Position numbers and translations under genes: made by a program | Shown here: positions 42,183 through 53,876 of the stretch, piece by piece | How the letters are laid out: each line of letters begins with the position of its first letter | How positions within the stretch are numbered: the first letter of the stretch is position 1 | DNA from: Hyaloperonospora brassicae | Taxonomy: Eukaryota; Oomycota; Peronosporomycetes; Peronosporales; Peronosporaceae | Assembly: GCA_947650285.1 (NCBI GenBank) | Contig: CANTFL010000535.1 | Coordinates: 124,001 to 188,000 of the forward strand | Direction: 5' to 3' | Length of the DNA stretch: 64,000 nucleotides | The notes under the pieces: model-generated | The model's database searches: none | Seen by the model: only the letters and a program-made list of their open reading frames with translations | What the model was told of the DNA's origin: nothing

Positions 42183-44474
42183 CTTCATTCTCTGGTTCGC
42201 TTCTCCACATTGCCTTCGTCTCAGGTGGACGCTGCATCCTTATTGGATCGCGATACTTTTGCTGCGATGATTGCGGTATTCTACGATCAATTATATCTTC
42301 AAGACGCGATTGTTGCAGACTAACACTTGTTAAAGGAAGCAGGTCGGGACCAGAAACTGCAGATCAACAGACGCCAAACGGACTTGCGATCGTACGTCGA
42401 GATCACCCCGCGCTTGGCGGCCTATGTCCAAAAGCATTCATTTGATATCTTGACTGATCATCAGAACTTTATTGAGAGGTCACGCGGGTTCCAGACGGAG
42501 CTGACACGACGCTTGGGTCAAGATCACGTGATCCGAGCTCTTAAAAAGGCTATTAAAAGCCGAAAAATTAAAACAAACAGAGGACTGGCGCATTCATGAA
42601 TTGTTCATCGTCTAGCAGCAATTGGAAGTGTTAAGTTTGCGCCTGGATGCTGCAGAACAGATTTCGAGTGGCGATTTTCAAGCTGCTACAGCCAAGACAT
42701 CCAAGTACAAGAAGCTCTTATAACACAATAAATAGAAAAAAATTAACACGGTCAGAAAACGTGATAGATATGTCAAAGACATATCATCACTACCTACGCT
42801 TTAAGAACGCGTAGAAGCGGAGCTGCGGTGGATACGATCGGCCCTCGCGAATCTGGACGCCCAGTTGGATCGACGATGCAATCAATAATTGGACTGGGAA
42901 CCGAAGTGTATCTTGGCTGTTCGCGATCTCAATCGCGACGTGATCCGTACTCATCAGGCTCAATTGGCTTCTAAATCGCTCGTCCTTCCTTATAATCGGT
43001 CCACGGTTTCCGCTACCACACCCACCGGCAAGCAATCCAGGTCGACGGATCCCAATTTTCCGATCAATCGTCCTCGCGCCGCGCAGATGACGCGATATGG
43101 AACGAAATTAGTAAATACTCTTTTGCTTGAAGTAAGCTGGTGCGTCTCCGCGATCCACTGGACCAATGCGATCTTCTAAATATCCCGTATATAATGGAAC
43201 ACTTCGCGTCTCTGCGCAATTATCCAGATCAAGCTGCTCTTACACGTCCAAGACCACGTCAGGATCTTCACGGGATTTATTAACTCAAGGCACTGAGAAT
43301 AGGGTACGATTTGCCTTCTAAACCGTAAGTAAGCTGGCCCAGAAGCTTCCGGACAGCAATCCGCTGCTCTCCAATACAGATCCGTTCGATTCTGCAGAAG
43401 TGGATACGCTAGGAGCCTTGTCTTAATCGCGCTCCTCGTTGCAGCGTCGTGGTTCGTCGAACAGTGCTACGCCTTCTTGTATATCGACATCTGCCCTAAT
43501 TCCAGTGGATATCGCTAGTCTTATTTCTGGATCGTCCCACCTTGAGTGGATCAAAACCGTCTGCAAATCTCCCAGTCTCGAAGCTGGACCTCTTTCGAGA
43601 ATCATCAAGCAACTCTAACGGATCGTTAAACATGACCAGCGACGCGCGGGATGCCAACTATGACCTGCTTTCACCATCTGAGTACGATCATTTGGCCCCA
43701 ACCCTTGTATTCCGCGCTGAATGCCTTTTCAGATACCGCAATCGGGTACCCTGGTACCACCACCACGTACATTGGTGGTCGGCCCGTCGTATCAGCTTGA
43801 CCTGCGTGGCGGAGATGGATGTGCATGCCCTGTTTAAGCATCTGACACGGCCAAAGGACACAAAGTTTTAGCCCTAACAGGCCATCGATCCAACGCTGCG
43901 CCTCTTGAATACGAGTGAAATACACGGGTGGATATTTCGGCCCAGATGTTGGCACTATACCTGATAAGGCCTGGAACCACTATCCCAGAACAGTACAACC
44001 GGTCTCTTTTCGCGCGACTAGTTGTTTCGTAAAGTTGTCGTCCTTGTATTGCGAATTATAGAGCGCCGGCACCACCGGGCTCTGTGCAAATCGATTCACG
44101 CCGTGTATGTGCCATCTTCGCAGCGAGATACCAATTTACTAGCTAGCGCAGCTATACAATTAGCGCAAACAACGGCGATCGCGATCCGGACCTCGGTAGA
44201 AAAAGGTGTTGCAGTTTTTCCTTCACGGAGGGATCGACGGCCACTCTGACCTGAACATGCTTCTGAATCCTGTCTTCATGCACCGCCCCCCCCGTCACCG
44301 GTCGAGATGCTTCCATGGAATCCCGGTCTTGGCGCTTCACAGAAGAACATTCCTGGCCTGATCTCAGCGTTGACGAATTTTAATTTAGCTGAACCCTGGC
44401 GGAACTATTTTCTATACCGCATGTGGAATCACCCATGGTCGTCGATCGCCCGCCTGTCAGATAAGATTTATTGA
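42183..44474 (+). pseudogene. gypsy C antisense accessory ORF
   Basis: Plus-strand coding convergent with minus-strand pol. Motifs in order: LLDRDTFAAMIAVFYDQLYL (42240-42300); a 90-codon open stretch 42327-42599 (LQINRRQTDLRSYVEITPRL, ELTRRLGQDHVIRALKKAI) that is helical and charged; ILAVRDLNRDVIRTHQAQLA; GSLNMTSDARDANYD; SARRISLTCVAEMDVHALFK; RRHHRALCKSIHAVYVPSS; and the end LISALTNFNLAEPWRNYF with TGA at 44472-44474. The block with CVAEM aligns without gaps to SRRVIYNCVAEMRVKF in element A. At least five frame breaks. Confidence 0.7.
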
Positions 44475-44689
44475 AGTAGGCCATGATCATTCAGTCAGTC
44501 TCTTCATTTAAACATTTTTTGCATCTCCATCGTTTTATTCTTCTTCGATCGTCACATAAATTCACCTCATTTGCCTTTCATTTACAACCACTGCGATCGG
44601 GCTTCAATGCCCTAGATCGCAATACGTCACATCTCTCCCACTTCTCCCTCTGCACCCATCTTGCAGGCCAATTCCGATCCGACACATTA

Positions 44690-45000
44690 GTTATTTGTCC
44701 TTCTTTTTTCGTGTGATTGCATTACCTCGAAACAATTCTTGCTGACCAGGTCGCGAACAAACTCTTGCAGCAAGGCTCCACAGGTCAAGTCTTCTTCGTT
44801 TATTCATGTCCGATCACCAGACCCTTTCCACTGAACCAGATACTGGCGTTGGATCCTTCCTAACAGAATCTTTGTGCCGTATCGTACATCCATTATCTTC
44901 TTGACCTTTAAATTTATCTTCATCAAATGTGCGCTTTCAGCTGTCTTCCGGCAGAATGGCTTCGTCAAATCGAGGCGATCCTCATCCTTTAACATTCAAC
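44690..45000 (-). pseudogene. gypsy C chromodomain tail
   Basis: 44804-44995 reads LKVKKIMDVRYGTKILLGRI and QRQYLVQWKGSGDRT; the next frame gives DLTCGALLQEF and NCFEVMQSHEK. VQWKGS corresponds to the VRWKGY core. It ends about 0.2 kb from the end of the accessory ORF. Confidence 0.75.
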
Positions 45001-45186
45001 TGGTTTCTCGGCCGATCTGGGCAGTTCTTTACTCGCTTAAGCTTAGATATATGTACCAGTGGGAACAACCGATACGGAGTAACTGAGACTTCCAACCGCA
45101 CCGCGTGTTTTTCGCAACGTTCCCTTACCCGGAATGGTCCGTGCCATCTTTCGGGCGTATCAGTCTTTCACCTGATCCAAATAGAG

Positions 45187-45790
45187 CTATACTTGCGATT
45201 TAACCTCGATCTCATGTGATCCTTCTTCAGTATGGTGTCGATTGGCCCGAATCCTCGATCGCGATCCGTAGCCGATCGTCAACGACTCCTCTTGCTCGCT
45301 GATAATGATCTGTATATGGTATCGCCATCTCCGGGGTTCTCGATCCCGTCGTTTGGTGCTACCCAACGGCAAAGTTACTGCTCACGTCGATCGTGGATCC
45401 CAACCGTGGATCAGGTAGAATGTCGTATCTCCTCGCACAAGATCCTGTGCCGTATTGATGGCAAAGGTCAAAATCTCGGCGTATTCGTCCCAATCCTTCT
45501 GACTTCTGTCCGTGATGTACATTTTCAAAGCTCTCACCAGTGTTTGCACCATTCGTTCTGCTGCCTCGTTCTCTTGAGGTCGGTACGCCATGGTTACCTG
45601 TTGTTTCTGCCCCGCAATCCGATTGAACGCTCGGAAGAAATCGGATATGAGCTTCTGGACCTCGATCGTAACGGATCGCTTCACTGGCCCCAAATCTTCG
45701 AAACACGCACTCTTTGTAACCTTCAGCGATCGTTTGTGCTGTTCTGGAGAAACTAGTCTTGGCGATCACATACCCTGAGAACAGATCCAC
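45187..45790 (-). pseudogene. gypsy C integrase core and C-terminal part
   Basis: Reads VIAKTSFSRTAQTIAEGYKE, CVFRRFGASEAIRYDRG, FRAFNRIAGQKQQVTMAYRP, NEAAERMVQTLVRALKMYI with the catalytic Glu, and DTTFYLIHGWDPRST. The second Asp survives in IRYD. The C-terminal part around 45187-45372 reads DREPRRWRYHIQ and ends EIEVKSQV. Confidence 0.87.
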
Positions 45791-46739
45791 ACAACACCAA
45801 CTCGGTGTTTCCTATATAAGATCGCTGTAGTGGCGGTATGTGGTCCATCGCGAATAGTCGAAACGGGTAAGTGGCTTAAAAATTCATAGGAGATTTGCAG
45901 CGAAGATCAGGTTTTCGTTTCTTGTCGTGCAATGAGCGCATTCTCCCACATAACGCTGTATACTCCGATAGAGTCCTCTCTAGCGAACGTTAGGCCGGAT
46001 TCGTTGGTACGTTTGGCCTATCCCTTGGGAGCAGCCCTCCAAACTGGTGTGGTAGTGATGTAGTAAATCTTGGTGCAGTAGTTCGGGCATCATAAACTGA
46101 ACCAAATCCACGAGACTATCTGGATCGTCCATCGATCGAGGGCAGAAGAACAATAGTCCGCTCTCGCCTACTCAATATTCAGACGCGATCTGCGCACATA
46201 GTTTCGCTTCTTTGACACTCAGTTTCGTTATGTCCCCAATCAGGAATTCCTTCAGGTTGACGATCTATTTCTCCCCTTCCTGCGCCTGTTTCATTCGCTT
46301 GATTCTAACCTGCCGAACGAACTCTTCTTGCAGTACTTCAAGTGATCGCCGTCTCCTTACGGCTGACCTATTGACGGCAGCTATTTTCACGACCATATCG
46401 GCACATTTATGTGTCAACAACTCGTCCAACTGGTTCAACGAACATAAATCCTGACGATCTTGGTCGGATGAAGCGATCAAAACCTGTTCCTATTGCACAG
46501 CTTTGGCTTGCTAGTCGATAGGCACTCTGAGGCCAGTCCCAGTTTATATGTAGGAATTTATGGATTGGCCATGATTGGAGTTTCTGCATTGCCTTATGAC
46601 GTAGCAACTACAATCCGGGCGCCTTGCGATCGACTTCTCCGCACATCTGCCGTATCACTGAGTTAGAATCGCCACGAATGATGATACGCCCCCGCGTTTG
46701 ATCGGCCAAGAAATCAAAACCTAGTAGCAATCCTCGGTA
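45791..46739 (-). pseudogene. gypsy C integrase N-terminal part and end of second RNase H
   Basis: 46407-46607 reads KAMQKLQSWPIHKFLHINWD (RNase H end) and 46265-46480 reads LCSLNQLDELLTHKCADMVV, AVNRSAVRRRRSLEVLQEEF, the linker that precedes integrase. Around 45890-46060 frames give a zinc-binding region equivalent to GGHQGIGQTYQRI of A. Several stops. Confidence 0.68.
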
Positions 46740-47430
46740 CTAAGCCTCATTCACTGTCAAGTCCGTCGCATATTCAGCTGCGGCAGTCACTATTTTCCAT
46801 TCTGGAAGCTTCCATACTATTGCGCTATATGCCTCGCCTTTTCGTTTGGTCCGGTCAGATCCATCGAAACTGACCACCCGAAGGCTTTCACCCTTCTCCA
46901 CGGTTGGTGGTGGTATACTTATAGTATGTTTCGGCTGTTTCTGAGGGGCGATCGCGATCAACATCTCGTCAAACTCATCGCGCGGGGTTATGCTGGTGGC
47001 GAGTGTATTCAGTATTTCATCTTTTCTATTTTCACACTTCTTGATCTCCAGCGTCCAGGTTGGTAATAACGCCGCCCATCTACCTAGCCTCCCATTCAGG
47101 ACTAAAGATTGTACCAGCCAAGCCAACGTCGAATGACGCGTGAGCACCTTGATTTCTCGTGAAACCAACATAGTGTAGCCGATATCCAGGATCCGCAAGA
47201 GAGCCAAAACCTCTTTTTCCATCATTTCACAGTTAATATCGTTGGGCTCTATCGTTCAGCCTTGAAAACGTTACGGACCATTATTTTCCATCGTGTTCTT
47301 GTAGCAAAGATGCAAAAACTAGCCATTTACTAGCATAGACCACGATCACTGGAGAGCGATCCGGATCGAAGTATTTCAGAATCGGATTTTTAGCAATCTT
47401 ATACTTCAACATGGATGACAAAATCATCGC
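46740..47430 (-). pseudogene. gypsy C RNase H and start of second RNase H
   Basis: 46740-47225 is one open frame: EVLALLRILDIGYTMLVSRE, LTRHSTLAWLVQSLVLNGR, AALLPTWTLEIKKCENRK, then LRVVSFDGSDRTKRKGEAYS and ATDLTVNEA. It shows in one uninterrupted chain that the RT-linked RNase H is followed directly by a second RNase H (SFDGS...NEA). From 46995 upward it is mirrored in gypsy G. Confidence 0.85.
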
Positions 47431-47686
47431 TTTTCTCATCAACTTCTATCCGTTGAGGTCAGGTTGCCCCCGGTAACACGGGACGACGCTGGATCGCTCC
47501 CTACTACACAGATATGATCTGGATCGCTAACATCATGATCTTTGCGATCGTTCACTTTTGTATCGCCCCCTGTAGAACCGATACGATCTGGATCACTATC
47601 CCCCCACACTTTCGATCGTCAACTCTCTTTTCACGCGGTATAGGCGACTTCATCTTTTTAGTGCGGCGAAATTCGTGGAAATCTAC
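47431..47686 (-). pseudogene. gypsy C RT-RNase H linker with repeats
   Basis: A poorly conserved linker. In the sense direction it codes for repeated SDPDxI/GSTGGDTK-like units (also visible at 63366-63560 in G). Equivalent in position to the 30-bp repeat of gypsy A but different in sequence. Confidence 0.55.
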
Positions 47687-48951
47687 TTAGCGTTGTTCGT
47701 AGAGCACTGATGCGTATATTGCAAAGTCTTTAGTGAATCGGTCATAGTAATTCAAACTTCCTAGAAACGACTGCGTCGACCGCAGCGTTCGAGGAAACGG
47801 GATATTAATTAGCGATCCGAAATCCTTTGGGTCGACTTCCAATCCAGCAAGCGATACTTTATGACCGAGATAATCCATCTTGCGCCGTCCCCAAAAACTT
47901 TAGGTCAGGCTGATCGACAATTTTTCTTGTCGCATACACGTAGCAATCCTTCTACTATTTCATATAGAGAATTCCACGATGTAGCTGGAACCAATATGTC
48001 ATCTATGTACGGTCTTCGACCTAGCACAGAAGGTGTCCGGCTCTCTTTCTGTGAACACGTCGATCCGTTTGGATGACATCATAGAGGAGACGCATGGATC
48101 AGCACCGATCTTAAAATAGACATAAAATGCAATGTCGATCACGCGTTGGTAAATCTGCGGAGCATCCTTTTTTGCATCCGTAGACATTCAAACAAACCTG
48201 ATGGCGTGATGAATGTGGAAATACTTCTTGCTCGTTCACTCATCTCCATCACCAAAAACCCGCTTGCCATATCCAGTGAGCAATACCACATCGCTTTGTC
48301 CATGTCTTGTAATACTTTGCTGATCAATGGCATTGGATATACCATCAGCCTTGTTAGCTGATTCACCCGTCGATAGTCGATACACAATCTAATGTCTTCG
48401 CCATTCTTCTTGATAATTACGACGACCGGCGAAGCCCATGGTGATGTGGAAGGTCGAATCATTTTGGCTGACAGTAGTCTTTTCGTCAAATCCGCTAATT
48501 TTTCGAGAAACTTGGGCGCTACTGTCCGTACTCTCTGTGCGATCGGGCTCGCTCCTCCCGCGTCAATATTGCATATCGCCCCCCGTGCGTCTGGAGGTAG
48601 TGCATTTCCCTTGCCAATCAGAAGGTACTTGTTTCTCCAGATCAATTGGCTCAATCTTTCCTGGTAATCAGTCAGCGGTACCCCTGGATCGCCTACCTGA
48701 ATTTCGTCAATCGTAATTTCGGCAGTAGGCGTAACAATGTCAGGCAGTACCGCCATGTGCTGATCCACATCCTCGGCGTACAGTTTTCTACTTTCATGAC
48801 GATAGGTAGAGACATCCGGCTCTTCCTCGATTCGATAATTCTTCGGACATGACCCTTCATCGATCTTTACATGTGGTGAAGTTCCGACCTCGTTCTTGGA
48901 CTGATCGCCTGCTCTGCCGTTCGTCGTCTGTTCTTGAATCGTGTCAATCAC
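47687..48951 (-). pseudogene. gypsy C reverse transcriptase
   Basis: 48139-48951 is open for 270 codons: DQHMAVLPDIVTPTAEITID, ARGAICNIDAGGASPIAQRV, RPSTSPWASPVVVIIKKNGE, LCIDYRRVNQLTRLMVYP, DMDKAMWYCSLDMASGFLV and SPSGLFECLR-like ITPSGLFECLRM. Downstream, 47687-47878 reads DYLGHKVSLAGLEVDPKDF and TQSFLGSLNYYDRFTKDFAI. The catalytic YIDD block between the two is broken by stops. Confidence 0.9.
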
Positions 48952-49277
48952 AGTCAGTACGCTTGTTGGTGCTGTTGTCGATCACGTCACGCTATTTGTG
49001 ATGTGGTCGATAGGTATTCCTATCCTTATTCGTTTTATCTCGTTCCATTGACCCCTCGGGTACTCGATCGTCTCCGCCCTTCACCTCGATCGTGTTAACG
49101 ACACGCGGTAGTGGCTCCACATGTGGAACACCTTTCTCGTCTCAGATCGGGCTGTCCATTGATCCATTATTCTCTACCGTTCGACTTAAAATCTCCTTCG
49201 GCGTAAGGTATGGTGGGTGATATACAAGCGGACCAGTGTATTTGGGTGTCAGTTCTTCCTCTTTTTTTGTCGTTGCT

Positions 49278-50214
49278 TCAAATGCTAGAGTCTGCTACTC
49301 GTTGTACCGTCGCGATCCAACCGAGACGTAGCCTGGGTATCGAGGCACCATATCGGCAGCCATGATCCACCTTAAAACCGGTCCGCGATCGAGGGTAACT
49401 TCCGTGTCGCTGAGATTTGTGAGATGGAAGTACTTGATCCGACCGATCCCGGTGGTCACGGTCGGTACCCGTACTAGATCGCGTCTCACCCACAGCTTGG
49501 CGTTGAACTGGGATTTGTCGATCCTTACATCTGTCGATCCACCGACCGGTAGAACCTCATGCTGGTCCGGGATCACGATTGGTTGCGTGGACGATCCGTA
49601 CAGAGTTCTGCGTCCTGCTAGATGAATCCTCACTCCATCCAGCAATACCAGCGTTCCATCAGCTAAATTTAGACGTTTACCTGCAGGTACCATCAAATTC
49701 ATCCCAGGATCGCTTCTTGACCGACTTGATCACCCACCCACACATCAAAATAGTACACCAGCGACCCGTTTATGGTGATCTTGATCTTGGTACGTCCTTC
49801 GGTCATGTACGTGTTTTCGCCTATCCCCTCACACTTCTGTTTCTGATTCTCGTCGATGACACATCCTACCTTACGAGAAAAGGCAGTGTCCACGATCGAG
49901 ATCTCAGCTCCCGAGTCAAGTAGCATTGTGGCCTTTTTGTTGTTAATCATTTCAACCACTTTAATTTGCTTGAACCTTTTTCCTGGTGGATGGTATTTCC
50001 AATGTCTCCTTGACTCGCCTGGTGCTAAGACAAGTTTTATCTTGGTGGGCGATCGGGCGTACTCATCTTGTCGTCTACCACTCGAAATGGAACGTAGGCA
50101 GTTGGAAGAATCACATGTATTATGTAGATCATCCTGCTTGTCATCGCTTTCGTCGACCAACCTTCTCTCCACAAATGCGTATATGCAGAGCCTAGAACGC
50201 TCGGATCGTACCAT
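49278..50214 (-). pseudogene. gypsy C aspartic protease
   Basis: 49699-50214 reads ATMLLDSGAEISIVDTAF (catalytic DSGA), CEGIGENTYMTEGRTKIKIT, YYFDVWVGDQVGQEAILG; 49295-49702 continues MVPAGKRLNLADGTLVLLDG, LWVRRDLVRVPTVTTGIGRI and YVSVGSRRYNE. The frame shifts at the ILG/MNLMV junction (about 49700). The active-site residues are intact. Between 48951 and 49278 is a linker to RT. Confidence 0.9.
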
Positions 50215-52560
50215 ATTTCAACCTGTCGAGCGTCCTAATTTAGCATCTTCCCGGATTGTTCCGGCAACATCCCTGCATGATTAGTAGGAACATACCACTT
50301 GCGGATCATGTTATCAAATTGTTCCATCGGGCACTTTCCTTCGCCATGGACATTTTTGCATACGGAATAAACGTAGTAGCACTTGTCTTCAGGATGACCT
50401 TTACGTCCGCATTTCTGACACGTCAGTCACTTCCAACGTCCGCGATCGTCATGATTCTTCGACCCACAGTGCTTACTCACTGTTTGAGGCTTCCCACTAT
50501 CGTAGTGCCTCTCCAGATCAAATCTCTCGTTGCGGACGATCGGGTCTCTCGGCTTCTGAGCGCGATCCGCAGCTGCAGCCACATACCCATTTAGTCGATC
50601 CGAATCGTTATCCGATCCGCTAGAGTGAACTACTGATCTACTGCTCTCAATTCCCACGTTGATCTATCTCACAGCCCGGCCTGGTCTCGCTGGCATTTGG
50701 GCCGCCGGTGGCGCAAGACGCTGTCTACATTTATTCTACCCCATAGAGACGTGAGCTTGTCGAACTTCCACATTTTCGCATTCTTGAAGATTTTCTTTAA
50801 GATCATCTGCATCTCCAATGCGTAAAATTGTCAACATTCTCGCCAGCTCGCGATAGTCCAGGGCACAAATGTAATAATTAACATGTTTCTCGCGGATATC
50901 AGAAGTTCCATTTCGTATCAAGATCTTCGCCCGGATCGCAGCCACAATTAGATGGTACAGGTACTTTAATGGAGTCTCGTTCAATCGCTTATGTGCTTGG
51001 TAGTAGAGTATTCTAACCGAAATGCCGTTCTTCCCTCCATTTTTGGTCATTTAGCCTTCGAGGAGTGCTATTTACGAAGTTCTCGTGGAGCGTTTGAGCT
51101 GGTTATACTAGCCACGCGCCGGTCTCGTAAGAAGATTGCTGAACATCAAGCGCTTCTCCGCATCAGGAGCTGGATCGCGTAGGAACGCTGACTTCACCTT
51201 ACTGATCCAGTTTCTAGCCCGTTCATCAATCTTCTCCCGTCCGGCAAACTCTTTCAGTTCGGCAATGGCAGAGATCCGAATTCTTTGATTAGAGAACCCA
51301 CCACCATCCGATGCTCCTGCCGTTGCCACCTGTGGTAATCTCTAATTACTTTGGTCTCGGCGCTCACAATCATGGTCGTGCGATCTACTAAGACGCGATT
51401 AAACCGACTCCATGTCGGCATCCGGCATATCAATCTCCGATTGAGGTGGGCGAACAGCCGATCGTCCGCCATTCAACGGGTTTGTTCTAGCTCATATTTC
51501 TTCATGGCTGCTCAAAAATAGGAATTCACCTGATCTGGTTCCACCATGTTCGTGAGCTGCGTCACCGGTGGCTGTTCCGATTGCGCATCTAACTCATTCC
51601 TTTCAAGTTTCTTCCACAATAGATCCGCGCCCCTTGGTCCTAGCGACAGTTATCGGATCTCGACCGAATCGTTCGAGTCATCTTCTGACTCCGCTGAAGT
51701 ATAACGGGACGATCTAGTGTGTTCATCCTTGACGGAATCGTTGATCGGTGTGAGAACTTGATCCATAGCGACCCGTGGCATGATCCTTCGATCCGTGGTG
51801 CCGATCGTCAGGGTCGGGTTGTCTCCAGGGTCACGTATGCCTAGAGCGGACTCAACATGTTAAACAGCGACATTCCGGCAGCGATCACAGGATCGTGGTT
51901 GCACTCTAATAGCGTTTGCGCATTGTACATTCCAGCAGTGAACCCCGCCTCAGTTAGCAGATTAATTAGACGCCGAAGAGTCTACAACACGTTGGTAGTC
52001 GGTTTGGGTGCTGATATCGGTCCGCGTAGAGATGCGGTCAGCTTCGGCTTGATCGTCTTGAATATAGGGTCGCTCGACAACAGCTTCTTCAGCTCCTTCA
52101 AATGGTATTCCCGGCTGATTTCGTCGAATTTCCAATCTTCAAACTTCTCTTCGCGATCCACTGACTGTGAGGCTTGTTCCATCTTCTCCGTCTTGGCCTT
52201 GTCTCCTGCTTGCCTGTTCTTGTAAACGTGTCGATCTTGTTTTACTGGTACCAGATTCTTAAAGTCGTCCGAACTCTTCGATTCTTTCTTCATCATTTCT
52301 GACGGTTCGTCTAATATGAACAAACATCGTTTGTGGATTTCCCTGGGACTTTCATCCTGCAGGTCGTGCTTTTCAGCGCAGTCTGCGATGGCCCCCGAAG
52401 GGACCTCAAGAAAGGATAGGGGGTATTTTTTGTAATCGTGCGACCTATCTTCGTCTTCTATTTTCTTGTCGTCAAAGTCCCTCCCAAAACTTTGACGATT
52501 TGGAGATCCTTCATTCTCAGACGTCTGCGACGATCGCTCTTACGCTGACGCTTCTATATC
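50215..52560 (-). pseudogene. gypsy C gag
   Basis: N-terminal region 51982-52323 (EPSEMMKKESKSSDDFKN, FDEISREYHLKELKKLLSSD), middle 50736-51329 (GREKIDERARNWISKVKSAF, RLNETPLKYLYHLIVAAIRA, TSDIREKHVNYYICALDYRE), and C-terminal zinc knuckles near 50400-50500 (CKHCGSKNHDDRGRWK-like with a Ser in place of the first Cys here, then TCQKCGRKGHPEDKC-like). The usual final Cys of the first knuckle is Arg. At least six stops, most of them shared with gypsy G. Confidence 0.82.
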
Positions 52561-52644
52561 AGGTTCAGTCTTGATCTTGACTTCTTCTCTCCGGGACTTA
52601 CGGTGCAATCCTGAGTCACCAGAAGATACGGGCACGCCCACCAT

Positions 52645-53856
52645 TGTGGTGGAGTGGTGATCACAAATTTCTTGTGATCCCGACCATCGACTGGCGCTTG
52701 GACGACGGACTTACGGCTGGGGTACCCCGATTCCGTGCTCTGTGTCGTCTTTCTCACCTTGTGTACCCGTCGTTGGGCGGCTTGTTCCCTTCTTGGTGGA
52801 CCTGGGTTGAAGCTGGACTTGACCATTTTGGGAATAGGAGTTGATCGGGTGGTAATTCTGCATCGGTCAAACGTGGGGTCGATCGAGTATAAATTCTTGA
52901 CTCGATCGCGTGTATGCTTGGGCGCTCTCCCATAGTCACCTGTATCCAAAGATGATGCTTGATCCGCGAGCCTTCTGACCACTCAAGCCGCTCGCGATCT
53001 TGAATCTGGACCGTAAGGTTCACTGCAACCGATCGCAGTTGAGGGGAGGTGAGAACTGATGTTCCGCCTGGCCAAATAATTCAAAGGCAAAGTTTGTAAA
53101 GACGCTAGTGACTCTCTATTCAGCGGGAGGACAGATGTCTTGCCCGGGAGAAGTTCACACGTGTCTTTCGTTGCAATTTCAATTCTGTTTAATGTCAACC
53201 AACCAAATCCAAACCCTATGACTATGCCTATCTGTTCGCTAGATCACTGTTGCATATCGCCTGTCTATGTAATTCACCTCGTGCGTCATGTGGTCCACAT
53301 CAGATACTCCGTAGTGGATCGCAGGGTGGTGGATCGCAGTGTAGTGCATCGCGGGGTAGTTGATCGTGGTATGTGATCCACATGAATTATGTGTCCACAC
53401 GAATTATGCGTCCACGCCAATCAAGCATTACACACCCAGGATGGATCGTGACCAATACCTCGAGTCTCTGATCGGGCATCCGTCGTCGAATCGCCATTAC
53501 TTTTGAGACCTCGCAATTTTGATGACCTTGACGATCCACTCTTTCAGCTTTCTTCCATATTCAATCATTATTCATTGGTGTTAGCGATTCAGTATTCAAG
53601 TCGATGTTCATCCCTCGAGCGATCCAGTCCTTGTAACTTGGTGATCCAATTCCTTGATCGTGGATCATGATCGGTCAGTCGTCGATCCTTGCCTATACTC
53701 CTTCTTGACCGTTAGGTAAACTAATCGGCATTATTCCCACAGTCATTTCCTGTCACTCAGTCGTTTGACGCCATCATTTGTGCCAACGGGCCCATCTCCG
53801 AGCGCACTCCACCAATCAAGTCGATCTCGCATTTAATGCGGTAGGAGCGATCCACA
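52645..53856 (-). repeat. gypsy C 5' LTR
   Basis: 1212 bp, plus-strand ends TGTGGT and TCCACA. It contains four diverged 16-bp units of the type GTAGTGGATCGCAGGG at 53311-53370 and a doubled GAATTATG(T/C)GTCCAC at about 53386-53420. A stem GATCACAA/TTGTGATC (52659-52666/52672-52679) lies next to its 3' end. Mirror of 57134-58345. Confidence 0.85.
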
Positions 53857-53876
53857 CTTTCCATCATTATTCTTCT

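Larger units (their letters stand above)
42129..53856 (-). mobile_element. Ty3/gypsy element C, inactive
   Basis: Minus-strand order from the 5' LTR (52645-53856): gag, protease, RT, RNase H, second RNase H, integrase, chromodomain, then the plus-strand accessory ORF and the LTR at 41235-42128. Stops and frameshifts occur in all domains. From 46995 to its 5' end it is the mirror image of gypsy G. The two bounding LTRs are diverged in length (1212 against 894 bp), so C as it stands may be a recombinant of two elements. Confidence 0.85.
46995..53876. repeat. large inverted duplication, left arm
   Basis: Reverse complement of 57114-64000. Paired coordinates sum to 110990 at the inner end and 110995 at the outer end, so only about 5 bp net of indels accumulate over 6.9 kb; base differences are sparse (about 1% by eye). 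The arm extends 20 bp beyond the LTR (53857-53876). It may continue leftward past 46995, but its mirror lies outside the window. Confidence 0.92.

Noticed and set aside
49362..49625. Plus-strand frames over gypsy C protease (and 61370-61633 minus in G)
   Set aside because: Both lie antisense to well-supported protease and repeat only because the region is duplicated; no shared motif in A or B, unlike the accessory ORF behind the chromodomain.
53140..53376. Repetitive protein with VVDRxVV units (also 57614-57850)
   Set aside because: It is the translation of the 16-bp LTR repeats, lies inside an LTR, and has no start context or domain.
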